Under the pieces are notes generated by a model. It saw only the letters and a list, made by a program, of their open reading frames with translations, was not told the DNA's origin and did not search any database. 64,000 bases of DNA from CAVWXT01 sp963759115. Lineage in GTDB: Bacteria; Planctomycetota; Planctomycetia; Pirellulales; Thermoguttaceae. Made by a program: the position numbers and the translations under genes. Each line of letters begins with the position of its first letter. Positions within the stretch are counted from its first letter, which is position 1. The stretch covers positions 1,550,001 to 1,614,000 of the forward strand of contig CAVWXT010000005.1 in NCBI GenBank assembly GCA_963759115.1, given 5' to 3'. Shown piece after piece: positions 27,115-35,533 of this stretch.

Positions 27115-27900
27115 ATAGGGGTAGGGAAGGCCGGTTAAGTTCCCGGCCTCCCCTCCCTCCGAACCGGACTGGCGGATTTCCCGCATCCGGCTCTCCGGTT
27201 AGTGGTGTTACCTCGTAGAGGATTGGTGAACCGAGCGCGGGAAGGAAACAAGGTTCCTTCTCGGGATCGGCAGAAGCGAAAGGCCCTGACCTTCACGGGA
27301 AGGCCACCAACATGCAACATCGACGGTGCGGCCAATCTGAGCCAAGTTACGTGTGCCTGACGCAGTCCGTCGTGGCTAGTCGTTGCCGACACTCGCGGTA
27401 CGGTGTGGTTTTGGCCGTGCGTCATGTTTCATCCACTTTCCTGCGTCCCTTTGCTCGACGGGCATTGCCCCGCTTCCTCGCTCGTATGGACGCTCTGACT
27501 CCTGGGCGGTCGATTCTTCGTATCCTTATCAGGGACAATGAACTTCGTCCTTGTACCCGCCCAGGTCTCCTTGCTTCATGTATCAAACCTTCCGACCGTT
27601 CCGCCTCCAACCACCTGTTGCCGCCTCTGGGGCTTGGTTTGGTTTCCCCCCGGAGCTTACCGCGCGGTCTGCCGACCGCATCCCTTGCGAGGACCACAGC
27701 GTCACTTGGGCTTCGCCTTTTCCTAGCAGGCTCGCCACGACAACCGGCCGAATCGAGTTCGTCATCCTGCGGACCAGCCGTTCACCTTCAGTTGCTCTCC
27801 ACCCCCTCTCACGAGGACGCAGTTACTTTCGGTTACGAAGTTCAAACCCAATTTCGACAAGGACTTGCACCTTGCTGATTCGATACACTCACAAGCGCAC
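27115..27900 (-). mobile_element. ORF-less group II intron, copy 2
   Basis: This 786-nt copy has the same length as the 14547-15332 unit and differs, as far as I can see, at two positions (a C/A change in the GTTTCATCC region and a C/T change near its 5' end). On the minus strand it begins GTGCGC at 27900 and ends CCCCTAT at 27115. It again lies directly beside a hairpin repeat (27902-27968) on its 5' exon side, between the small secreted protein gene and the S46 peptidase gene. No intron-encoded protein is present. Confidence 0.8.
27161..27193 (-). ncRNA. group II intron domain V, copy 2
   Basis: Identical to the domain V of copy 1: AGC triad, GAAA loop and the same 33-base length. Conservation of this catalytic hairpin in both copies suggests the ribozymes are recent and may be active given a reverse transcriptase in trans. 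Confidence 0.8.
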
Positions 27901-27901
27901 T

Positions 27902-27968
27902 AGGAGGCGACTCCAGTCGCCGATTGTGCGGCGAGACAACGTAAAATTCGGCGACTGGAGTCGCCTCC
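27902..27968. repeat. intergenic hairpin repeat, intron copy 2 side
   Basis: Arms 27902-27925 and 27945-27968 pair over about 23 bases with one inserted base; the loop differs from that of the 15334 copy. The outer end of the stem is one base from the intron boundary, exactly as at copy 1. Confidence 0.8.
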
Positions 27969-28045
27969 CACAGTTAACTCACACGCTCGGAGCGTCAGGC
28001 CGCGACGCTGCGATGCCGGGCGCTGCAACAAGTTTGCCGGATGAG

Positions 28046-30142
28046 CTACCGGCCGGGGCCGCCCGACATTTCATCGGCTAGCGGGCCCGCACCGTAGATT
28101 TTCCGCAAGGCTTCGAGGATTGAGCTGCCGTGGACGGCAATTGCCCGGCCGTCGTCCGCGGTATACTCGTAATCCCAAACCAGCCCTTGCAGGTTGCCGT
28201 CGAAGATGATTCCCACCAGTTCTCCGGCTCGATTCACGACCGGGCTGCCCGAGTTACCGCCGATGATGTCGGCCGTCAAGACGAAGTTCATCGGCGTGTC
28301 GAGATTCAAGCGGTCCTTATGGTCGAGCCAGCTTTTCGGCAGGGCGAACGGCTCCTGGCCGCCGTGATCGTCGGCCCGCTGGTATGCCCCGGCCAACGTC
28401 GTCCAGGCGGGCACTTGCCGGCCGTTTTCGCGATAGCCTATGACCAGGCCGAACGCGAGCCGCAGGGTAAACGTGGCATCGGGGTAGGTTTCCGTGCCCA
28501 GCAACGCGAAACGCAGGTTGGCCAGCTTTCCGTAGGCCCAGCGTTGCGGTTCCTCGACCCGCTGCTCGAAGGTCGCGCGGACTTTTCGGGCCGGCTCGTC
28601 GACCAGCCGCGCTAACCGGATCATGGGATCGTCCGAGGCTTCGATGGCCTTGATGCCTCCCTCGGCCAGGCGACGGCGCACGGCGACGTCGGCCAGCTTG
28701 GTGCCGCCGATCAACTCGGCGGCCCGCCGCTGGGGCGACTTGCCCGCCATCACCTTCTGGGCTAGTTCATCGGCGAAGCCCTTGTGCTCCAGATACATGC
28801 TCAGCGAATCGGCCAGCAGTACGGTTTCCAGGTCACCGTAGATCGGCGCTTCGGAGAACAGCCCTTGTTTGAGCGAATCGAGGTTCGATTCGCGATACTC
28901 GCGGAGCCGGTCGGCGTTGGGCTTGGCGGCTTCCGTGGCCAGTCGGACCAACATACGGGCGATGCCAAACAACTCGCCGTCGAAGGCCATGCCCCTCTCC
29001 AGCAGATTGTAGTCGTCGCGAATCGCCGCCAACACGACCAGCGACTGGTCGATCGTCTTGAAGGCCGTTTCACAGGTGGCGGCCTGCGACGGATTTTGGG
29101 CGGCCGAGCGGCGGAAGGCCTCTTCCTCGGTCCGTTTGCCATCCATTACGGCGGGGTCCTGCAAGCCGTCCAGCCCGCCCAGCCGAGCCTTGCGGGAGTT
29201 TTGATAGCCCAACAGCAGGTCCCTGGCCCGGCGAGCATTCTCGGCGCTGCGCTCGCTGAACGATTCCAGCAGCACCTCGCGCCGCCGCAAGAGGTCGAGC
29301 GTATTGGGGAGCACGCGGTCGCGGAGGAACTCCAGGTGCCGCACGGTGTTCAGGCGATCGGTCTTGCCGGGATGCCCGGCGACGAACACCAGGTCGTCCT
29401 CCTTCATCGTGGCCGGGTTCCAGGTGAGATAGTGCGGCGGCTTGACCGGCCTGCCGTTCTCGTACACGCGGAAGAAGCAGATGTCGAGATCGTAGCGGGG
29501 ATACTCGAAGTTGTCGGGATCGCCGCCGAAAAAGGCGATGGCTTCCTCCGGCGCAAAGACCAGCCGCACGTCGGTGTACTTCTTGTAGCGGTAGAGGTGA
29601 TACATTCCGCCTTGGTAGAGCGTGACCACGTCGCTGCGCAGGCCGGTCTGGTCGAGCGATTCCTTTTCGATGGTATTCATGATGGCCCGTCGTTGCTTCT
29701 CCGCATCCGCCGAATCGGCGGCCGACTTCACCGCGGCATTGACCCGCTCGGTGACGTCCTCGATGCTCATCAACACGTTCAGTTCGAGGTCGAGGCACTT
29801 GAGTTCTTCGTCCTGCGTGCGGGCGTAGAAACTCGACCGCATGAGGTCGCGCTGCTTGGTGCTGAGCTTCTGCAAGGCGTCGGCGCCGACGTGATGGTTT
29901 GTCATCACCAGGCCGTCGGCCGAGACGAACGACCCTGAACCCCCGTTATTGAAACGCACGGCCGCTTGCTGCAAATGGGTCAGCCAGGCGTCGGTCGGCT
30001 CGAAGTGGTGCTTCTCTTTGAGGAGCTTCTTGGGCGGATAATTGAACAGCCACATGCCTTCGTCGGCAAGCGCGAGTGTCGCATGGGCAATCAGTGCCGT
30101 CGCCAGGAAAGCAGAAACCAGCAGAATCCCTCGGGAACGCAT
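28046..30142 (-). CDS. S46-family dipeptidyl peptidase (DPP7/DPP11-like)
   Basis: A 698-residue intact protein with signal peptide (ILLVSAFLATALIAHATLALA) then DEGMWLFNYPP, the typical mature start of S46 enzymes. The chymotrypsin-like triad is visible: His in VMTNHHVGAD (residues 83-84), Asp in the GGDPDNFEYPRYDLD region and Ser in IIGGNSGSPVVNRAGELVG near the C-terminus. A large helical insert separates the two beta-barrel halves. Such enzymes release dipeptides from peptide N-termini in the periplasm of peptide-using bacteria. Subsite preference (DPP7 or DPP11 type) was not decided by eye. It lies alone on its strand, with hairpin repeats on both sides. Confidence 0.93.
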   Translation of the reverse strand: MRSRGILLVSAFLATALIAHATLALADEGMWLFNYPPKKLLKEKHHFEPTDAWLTHLQQAAVRFNNGGSGSFVSADGLVMTNHHVGADALQKLSTKQRDLMRSSFYARTQDEELKCLDLELNVLMSIEDVTERVNAAVKSAADSADAEKQRRAIMNTIEKESLDQTGLRSDVVTLYQGGMYHLYRYKKYTDVRLVFAPEEAIAFFGGDPDNFEYPRYDLDICFFRVYENGRPVKPPHYLTWNPATMKEDDLVFVAGHPGKTDRLNTVRHLEFLRDRVLPNTLDLLRRREVLLESFSERSAENARRARDLLLGYQNSRKARLGGLDGLQDPAVMDGKRTEEEAFRRSAAQNPSQAATCETAFKTIDQSLVVLAAIRDDYNLLERGMAFDGELFGIARMLVRLATEAAKPNADRLREYRESNLDSLKQGLFSEAPIYGDLETVLLADSLSMYLEHKGFADELAQKVMAGKSPQRRAAELIGGTKLADVAVRRRLAEGGIKAIEASDDPMIRLARLVDEPARKVRATFEQRVEEPQRWAYGKLANLRFALLGTETYPDATFTLRLAFGLVIGYRENGRQVPAWTTLAGAYQRADDHGGQEPFALPKSWLDHKDRLNLDTPMNFVLTADIIGGNSGSPVVNRAGELVGIIFDGNLQGLVWDYEYTADDGRAIAVHGSSILEALRKIYGAGPLADEMSGGPGR

Positions 30143-30259
30143 TGTTCAGGCTCCTTGTGAAGAAGATCAGACAATGACGATGGTAGATCGAAACCCTCGC
30201 ATTGGCAAGAGACCGGGATCAGGCGGCAGGGCCGATCAGTTTTCCCAAATAGGACTTGT

Positions 30260-30324
30260 GGGAGGCGGCTCCCGTCGCCGATTTGCGGCTGTTTTTGGGC
30301 AATCGGCGACGGGAGTCGCCTCCT
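30260..30324. repeat. intergenic hairpin repeat, intron-free copy
   Basis: Arms 30260-30283 and 30301-30324 are near-perfect complements with a 17-base loop similar to the 15334 copy. The right end reads GCCTCCTACAAC, which matches the deduced empty target of the group II intron (CCTA followed by CA). It lies between the S46 and diadenylate cyclase genes. Confidence 0.85.
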
Positions 30325-30355
30325 ACAACCACAAACCGACTTTTTCAACAGACTG

Positions 30356-31324
30356 TTAGGCCGCCCCATCGCCCTTAGGCTTGAGCTTCGATTCCGCCAC
30401 CGGCGGCTCGTAATCGAACTCCCGCCACACCATGGGCCGGCGGAGATAGGGCTCGATCCGCAGCACGACTTCGCCGTTCTGAAAGATGCGGACCGTGCCG
30501 TTGCTCTGGCTGACGGTTACGGCCACGGCGTTGGTGGCCCGGCTGATGGCGGCGGCGGCCCAGTGCCGGGCGCCGAGGCCCTTGGAGAGCGTCACGTCGG
30601 CGGCGGAACAGTCGAGGTAACGGCAGGATGCTTCCACCACGCCGTCGGACGAGACGATGATGGCGCCGTCCATCTGGGCGATTTCCTTGATGCCCTCCCG
30701 CACGCGGAGGTCGTCGAGGTTGCGTTCCTTGCGGCTATAGCCCCGCACCGGATCGAAGCCGGCCGGCCGGCTGGAGGCCATCACCTTTCGGGAATCGCCC
30801 ACCACGAACAGCGTGCCTACGGGCTTCCCTTCGCGACCTTCCCGGCCGATCTCAACGGCCAGGTCGACGACGATCTTCAGCGTATCCAACGGAACGCGGG
30901 TCTCCAGTTGCCGGAGATCGCGGCCGGTGAGCCGGTTCAGGTGCTCGTCCAGGTTGATTACGCTCAGGGAATCGATCGTATCCGTGTCGAAGCCGCTATA
31001 GAGGGCGACCACGCTGGAGCCTGGGGTAAGGATGTCGTCGGCCACCGCCTCCAGCACCGACTGGGTCAGCCGTTCGTAGATGGGGCTGTCGGGCATGTCG
31101 AGGCGAACCGTCTCCAGCCCGGCCTCCTTGGCCCCCGACAAATCGTCGGCCGTGTTGGCCGCCACCACGATCTTCCCCTTGCCGGTAGAAAACCCCTTCA
31201 GCCGCGACCACTCGGTAGGCCCCTCAAGAAGCAGGAGGATGGCTTCGGCCTCGGCCGATTCGGTCATCTGCCGGGCGACGGTCAGGAGCGTCTTGAACTG
31301 CTCGGTGAAACGTATCGGCTGCAC
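30356..31324 (-). CDS. diadenylate cyclase (DisA_N domain; c-di-AMP synthesis)
   Basis: GTG 31324 (MQPIRFTEQFKTLL) is preferred; it follows AGAGG, and the upstream in-frame stretch is not protein-like. The 322-residue protein has an alpha/beta N-terminal part (residues 1-150; LLLEGPTEWSRLKGFSTGKGKIVVAANT) and a DAC domain (about 150-295). The DAC domain carries the DGA motif at residues 219-221 (QMDGAIIVSSDG) and GLGARHWAAAAISRATNAVAVTVSQSNGTVRIF. The usual RHR motif is RHW here. It would condense two ATP to c-di-AMP, a second messenger for osmotic and wall control. No DNA-binding DisA C-terminus or transmembrane helices are present, so it is a soluble, non-DisA type. Confidence 0.88.
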   Translation of the reverse strand: MQPIRFTEQFKTLLTVARQMTESAEAEAILLLLEGPTEWSRLKGFSTGKGKIVVAANTADDLSGAKEAGLETVRLDMPDSPIYERLTQSVLEAVADDILTPGSSVVALYSGFDTDTIDSLSVINLDEHLNRLTGRDLRQLETRVPLDTLKIVVDLAVEIGREGREGKPVGTLFVVGDSRKVMASSRPAGFDPVRGYSRKERNLDDLRVREGIKEIAQMDGAIIVSSDGVVEASCRYLDCSAADVTLSKGLGARHWAAAAISRATNAVAVTVSQSNGTVRIFQNGEVVLRIEPYLRRPMVWREFDYEPPVAESKLKPKGDGAA

Positions 31325-31526
31325 TGGTTCGTCGCCTCTGCTGGGGCCTTCACCGCGCGCGGACGGCCCGAACGGCGGGTGGCCCGCCTGGGGATCGCAA
31401 ATCCGTAATCGGCCCTGCGCGATCCGCACAAGGCCAATATTACGGCTTTTCACGTTTTGGGGCAACGGCAACGCACACATGTTTCGTGGTGTCGATCGAG
31501 TAGCGCGAGTTGGCCGGGCACGCCGG

Positions 31527-32219
31527 TCAGAACAGGTGGCGGAGACGCTCGGCGAACGACGGGCTCGGCTCGGGCTGCTCGCCCTTGACGTACCGCTGCC
31601 AGCGGTCGACGCTATCGCCCAGGTCCTTGCCGGTGGCCTTTTTGAGCGACAAAACGGCGCGATATTGCATGGCGGGGTTCTCGTCGGCAAGTGCCTCGCC
31701 CAGAGCGGCCACTGCTGCCGCGTTCTTGGTCTCGCCCAATGCCTTGGCGGCGGCCAAACGCACGTCGATATCCACGTCGCTTCGCAGCATGTCGGAGAGG
31801 AGCTTCACGGCCTGGGCGTCACTGTGTCTTCCCCACGCCTCGCAGGCAGCCACGCGGACATGAGTGTCGTCATCGGTCAGCGCTGCCTTGAGGATCACTT
31901 CCGCGTCAGGGCCCGGATACCGCCCCAGAGCCCGAATGATTTCCAGGCGAATCAGCGGGTCCTTCTCGGTCTGGATCGACGCCGCCAACTGCTTCGAAAT
32001 CTGTTGCTTCTCGGCCGGGCTGGCAGACGAGGCCTTCTCCGAGAGCTTCCGCAGTTCGGTAATTCGCTCGGCCGGCGTTACTATCCCCGGCATTTTGTCG
32101 GACGCCGGCCCTTGGAAGGGCACCCAGGACGGCAGTTCCAATTCGGCGCATCCGGCTGATGCCATGACTGCCAAACCGCAGAGTACCCAGAGAATCCGCT
32201 GGCCGCTAGCACCGATCAT
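31527..32219 (-). CDS. HEAT-repeat lipoprotein
   Basis: A 230-residue protein from ATG 32219 with GGAGCGAG upstream; a longer frame lacks signal character. The N-terminus (RILWVLCGLAVMASAGCAE) has a lipoprotein-like signal with Cys after AG, though Ser at -3 is atypical. Residues 90-200 hold about three HEAT repeats (DPLIRLEIIRALGRYPGPDAEVIL, DDDTHVRVAACEAWGRHSDAQAVKLL, DVDIDVRLAAAKALGETKNAAAVAAL). A protein-interaction role at the envelope is likely. It is transcribed towards the diadenylate cyclase gene with a 200-base gap. Confidence 0.82.
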   Translation of the reverse strand: MIGASGQRILWVLCGLAVMASAGCAELELPSWVPFQGPASDKMPGIVTPAERITELRKLSEKASSASPAEKQQISKQLAASIQTEKDPLIRLEIIRALGRYPGPDAEVILKAALTDDDTHVRVAACEAWGRHSDAQAVKLLSDMLRSDVDIDVRLAAAKALGETKNAAAVAALGEALADENPAMQYRAVLSLKKATGKDLGDSVDRWQRYVKGEQPEPSPSFAERLRHLF

Positions 32220-32651
32220 GGATGGACTCGCTCCAGCATGGGCCGGGACGACGAAACGCGACGAGAACAAGAGGGCGAGACTATAGCATCGGACTCCGGT
32301 TCCGCCAAGACGAATCATGGCGAATATCGCGTCAAATGGGGGCGTTTGGGGGGAGTGGCTGGCGGCCCGGGGTTCGGCGGATCGTGGGAAGGATCGCGCT
32401 TCGGCTGGCCACGCGCGGCCCTTGGCCGCGGTGGTCGCCCTCGTCCACCGATCAGCCCGCCTCATATCCTGTCGGCCGCTACGCACAAAGTAAAGGCACG
32501 GTTGAGAAGCTCGGCCCACAAGAGACTGTGACGGCAAAATGCCGTACTGCCGCCTGATGGACGAATTGCGTTGTCCTTGCGTTCACGCATTGACGAGGCA
32601 ATAATCGAAGATGTTGAGGTGGCTGCCGTGGGTGGCCGGAGGCCTAAGAAC
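32220..32651. other. divergent spacer upstream of the AAA-PIN pair
   Basis: About 430 bases between the leftward HEAT gene and the rightward ATPase gene. No gene is supported: frames here are short and lack ribosome sites. It must contain the promoter of the AAA-PIN unit. The GC content falls noticeably after 32460. Confidence 0.4.
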
Positions 32652-33923
32652 ATGGATAAGCTAATCCTGCAGGACGTCCGCTGTTTCCGCGGACGCCACG
32701 AACTGCCGCTTGCACCCCTGACGATTCTCGTCGGCGAGAACAGCACCGGAAAATCTACCGTGCTGTCCGCCGCTCGGCTTGCATGGGACATCGGCAACGG
32801 CGTTGCATCTCCCGATTTCAACGAGGAGCCGTTTGACTGGGGCGCGTACGACCAGATCGCGTATACCGGTGGTGGTCGTAGCGGCCGAGCTAAGACGTTT
32901 GTTATCGGTTTTGAGGCTTCCCCGCCAGCCGGCGTTGCCTTCGAAGATGGTCGGACCGTGCGAGTGGAAGCAAGTTTCGAGGAAAGGGATGCGCAACCGA
33001 GAGGCACCAAGTGGCACGTGTCGACCGGGCCATATTCGATCGTTGTTGACGGGACAGACGACAAAGCGGCAGTGATCACCGTGAACAATGGCGAGGGAAT
33101 CCGTGAGTTGCGTCGGGAATGGGAGTCCGCGTATGCCGGACAATTCGATTTCCGTGATCTGGCGATTGCCGCCGTTCACTCGTCCAAAATGGCCAGCGAT
33201 GACGAAGGACTCCGACTGCGAGCCATGTTGTACCAGTTGCTCGAGCGCGAGCCTCCCTACGCCTTCGCGCCGATTCGCACGAGACCCAGGCGAACCTACG
33301 ACCCAAGGCCGGACATGCCTGGTCCCGAAGGCGAGCACGTTCTTATGGTGTTGGCGAAACTCCGATCATCCAGTCCAATGGAATGGGGTGAACTGACTCG
33401 CGACCTCTCACGGTTTGGAGCCCAAAGCGGTCTGTTCAAGAGCGTTAATGTCAAGCCGCTCGGCGCGCTGAGCGATCCGTTCCAGGTGCAAATCACGGTC
33501 AACGGTGCCCCGTCGAACCTCATCGACGTTGGCTACGGAGTGAGTCAAGTCCTCCCCATTCTGGTCGAATGTCTAGGTGGGCAACCGCGCCGGATGTTCT
33601 TGATGCAGCAGCCGGAAGTGCATCTGCATCCGAAGGCGCAGGCCCAAATAGGCTCGCTCCTAGGATACCTTGCGGTCAAGCACAAGAAGCAGTTCCTCGT
33701 GGAGACCCATAGCGACTACTTGGTCGATCGCGTACGCATCGATGTTCAGGACGGTAAGTTTGGCCTTCAACCGAAGGACGTACGCATCCTGTATTTCGAG
33801 CGAAAGGGCGCTAAAGTGGTAGTGCATGCGATGCACCTCGACGAGTGCGGGAACCTTATCGGGGTTCCGTCGGGCTACCGACGATTCTTTCTCGAAGAAG
33901 AGAAGAGACTCCTCGGAGGATAG
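32652..33923 (+). CDS. AAA-type ATPase (AAA_21/OLD-like, DUF3696-type C-terminus), partner of PIN-like gene
   Basis: A 423-residue protein starting at ATG 32652 with GGAGG ten bases upstream. MDKLILQDVRCFRGRHELPLAPLTILVGENSTGKST is the SMC/ABC-like head opening, with Walker A at residues 28-36 (GENSTGKST). The ABC-like C-terminal half has VSQVLPILVE, the Walker B/D-loop segment MFLMQQPEVHLHPKAQAQ and the switch histidine in VETHSDYLVDR. The tail (VPSGYRRFFLEEEKRLLGG) resembles the DUF3696 end of such ATPases. There is no Toprim domain, so it is not a complete OLD nuclease. The next gene starts five bases after its stop. Such ATPases commonly drive a partner nuclease; the trigger is unknown. 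Confidence 0.88.
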   Translation: MDKLILQDVRCFRGRHELPLAPLTILVGENSTGKSTVLSAARLAWDIGNGVASPDFNEEPFDWGAYDQIAYTGGGRSGRAKTFVIGFEASPPAGVAFEDGRTVRVEASFEERDAQPRGTKWHVSTGPYSIVVDGTDDKAAVITVNNGEGIRELRREWESAYAGQFDFRDLAIAAVHSSKMASDDEGLRLRAMLYQLLEREPPYAFAPIRTRPRRTYDPRPDMPGPEGEHVLMVLAKLRSSSPMEWGELTRDLSRFGAQSGLFKSVNVKPLGALSDPFQVQITVNGAPSNLIDVGYGVSQVLPILVECLGGQPRRMFLMQQPEVHLHPKAQAQIGSLLGYLAVKHKKQFLVETHSDYLVDRVRIDVQDGKFGLQPKDVRILYFERKGAKVVVHAMHLDECGNLIGVPSGYRRFFLEEEKRLLGG

Positions 33924-33928
33924 CGGAC

Positions 33929-34381
33929 TTGTGCGCGATCATTGATGCATCCGTGGCCGGGAAAGCGTTTGCGAAGCCCTGTCATGCCGATTTCAAGCCG
34001 TTATGGCATTGGGTTGAACATCGAGACGGCCGAATCATCCTTGGAGGACTTCTTTCCGACGAACTCGATCGCTTGCCGAACGTTCGCCAGCGTCTCGCAG
34101 AACTCCGCAGGGCGGGGCTGGCTCTGCGCGTGAGGAAAGAGGCGGTTGACGAGCAGGAAAAGGAAGTACGCAGGTCGGGACTTTGTCGGTCAGATGACCC
34201 GCATGTCATCGCACTGGCACGTGTGAGTGGGGCGAGAGTGTTATGCACAAACGACCGAAATCTGGAAATCGACTTCACAAACCGCCAATTGCTGCCCGCG
34301 CCGAAGGGCAAAATCTACAAGAAAGCCAGCCATAAAGGGCTGCTGAAACACAACGAAATATGTATCGGAAGACTCAGATAG
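33929..34381 (+). CDS. PIN-like nuclease, likely effector of the AAA ATPase
   Basis: The start is TTG 33929, eight bases after a strong GGAGGA, which gives a 150-residue protein beginning MCAIIDASVAGKAF. The longer reading overlaps the ATPase and has no such site. The PIN-type acidic residues are in place: Asp6 (CAIIDAS), Glu45 (LLSDELDR), Asp89/Asp90 (SDDPHVIALA) and Asp109 (LCTNDRN). The C-terminal 35 residues are basic (KGKIYKKASHKGLLKH). PIN domains are metal-dependent RNases found in toxins and in RNA processing. Pairing with an ATPase instead of a small antitoxin points to a regulated effector, perhaps abortive infection. That role is inference. Confidence 0.85.
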   Translation: MCAIIDASVAGKAFAKPCHADFKPLWHWVEHRDGRIILGGLLSDELDRLPNVRQRLAELRRAGLALRVRKEAVDEQEKEVRRSGLCRSDDPHVIALARVSGARVLCTNDRNLEIDFTNRQLLPAPKGKIYKKASHKGLLKHNEICIGRLR

Positions 34382-35526
34382 CGGATCTTTCGTTTGCGAC
34401 GATGATGCTGTGCACCGTCTGCCTCGCGTTGGCGGCGCCGACTCTGGCCATGGACGAAGTGACCATCCGCCGCGGCAGCAAGGAGACAGAGGTCAAGGGC
34501 CGTGTGCTGGTGACCGCGCAGGACGGCGGTCTGCTGCTGCTGGCCCGGGATGGCGTGCTTTGGCTGATTCCACCGGATGAGCAAGTCCGGCACAGCAGCG
34601 ACGCCGCGCCCTTTAGACCGTTCACTCGCGACGAGATGTCCAAAGAGGTCTTGGCGCAACTGCCAAAGGGATTCGACGTTCATTCGACCAAGCACTACTT
34701 GATCTTCTACGACACGTCGCCGGCCTACGCGCAATGGGCCGGATCGCTGTTCGAGCAACTCTACAAGACATTCACCAATTTCTGGACCCGCAACCGGTTT
34801 GAGCTGAGCGAACCTGAGTTTCCGCTGGCCGCCGTCGTGTTTGCCGACAGGCAATCGTACCTGAAGTTCTCCCGGCCGGAATTGGGTGAGGCCGGCGAGT
34901 CGATCATCGGCTACTTCGCCCTGGAGTCCAACCGGATGACGATGTACGACCTGACGGGCGTCGAATCCCAAGGACGCGGCCGCGGCCGGGGCAAGACGGC
35001 TGCCCAAATCAACGATGTTCTGTCCCAGCCCGAGGCCCTGCGAACCGTCTCGACGATCGTCCACGAGGCTACCCACCAGATCGCGTTCAACTGCGGGTTG
35101 CACGCCCGCTTGAGCGACTGCCCGCTGTGGTTCAGCGAAGGGATCGCCGAGTACTTTGAAACGCCCGACCTGCGCAGGACCAAGGGCTGGGGCGGCATCA
35201 ACGGCATGAATCCGGCGCGGCTGGAACAATTTCAGCAATACCTTGCGGCCCGGCCGGCCAATTCGCTGGAAACCTTGATTTGCGACAACAAGCGTTTCCG
35301 CGACCCCAAGCAAGCCCTCGACGCCTACGCCGAGGCGTGGGCGCTCACCAGCTTCCTAATCAAACAGCACCAGAAAGAGTATGTCGGGTACCTGAGCATG
35401 CTGTCGAAGAAGAAGCCGCTGATGATGGACGGCCCCGACAAGCGAATCGACGAGTTCCGCCGAACGTTCGGCGAGCTGAAGACGCTGGATACCGAGTTCC
35501 TGCGGTACATGGCAAAGGTTCGCTAG
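34360..35526 (+). CDS. DUF1570-type secreted gluzincin-like protein
   Basis: A 388-residue protein from ATG 34360, overlapping the end of the PIN gene by 22 bases; ATG 34402 is an alternative start with a shorter n-region. A signal peptide (MMLCTVCLALAAPTLA) is followed by a small beta domain and a peptidase-like domain. The latter has HEATHQIAFN (HExxH zinc motif) and the downstream glutamate in PLWFSEGIAEYFE, the gluzincin arrangement. DUF1570 proteins are abundant in planctomycetes and their substrates are unknown. Export and an active-site motif suggest an extracellular metallopeptidase. It is convergent with the LysM gene, seven bases apart. Confidence 0.85.
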   Translation: MYRKTQIADLSFATMMLCTVCLALAAPTLAMDEVTIRRGSKETEVKGRVLVTAQDGGLLLLARDGVLWLIPPDEQVRHSSDAAPFRPFTRDEMSKEVLAQLPKGFDVHSTKHYLIFYDTSPAYAQWAGSLFEQLYKTFTNFWTRNRFELSEPEFPLAAVVFADRQSYLKFSRPELGEAGESIIGYFALESNRMTMYDLTGVESQGRGRGRGKTAAQINDVLSQPEALRTVSTIVHEATHQIAFNCGLHARLSDCPLWFSEGIAEYFETPDLRRTKGWGGINGMNPARLEQFQQYLAARPANSLETLICDNKRFRDPKQALDAYAEAWALTSFLIKQHQKEYVGYLSMLSKKKPLMMDGPDKRIDEFRRTFGELKTLDTEFLRYMAKVR

Positions 35527-35533
35527 CGCTAGA

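Noticed and set aside
33845..33928. Longer start for the PIN-like gene overlapping the ATPase
   Set aside because: The TTG at 33929 has a perfectly spaced GGAGGA and starts exactly at the conserved first PIN strand; the extension has neither.
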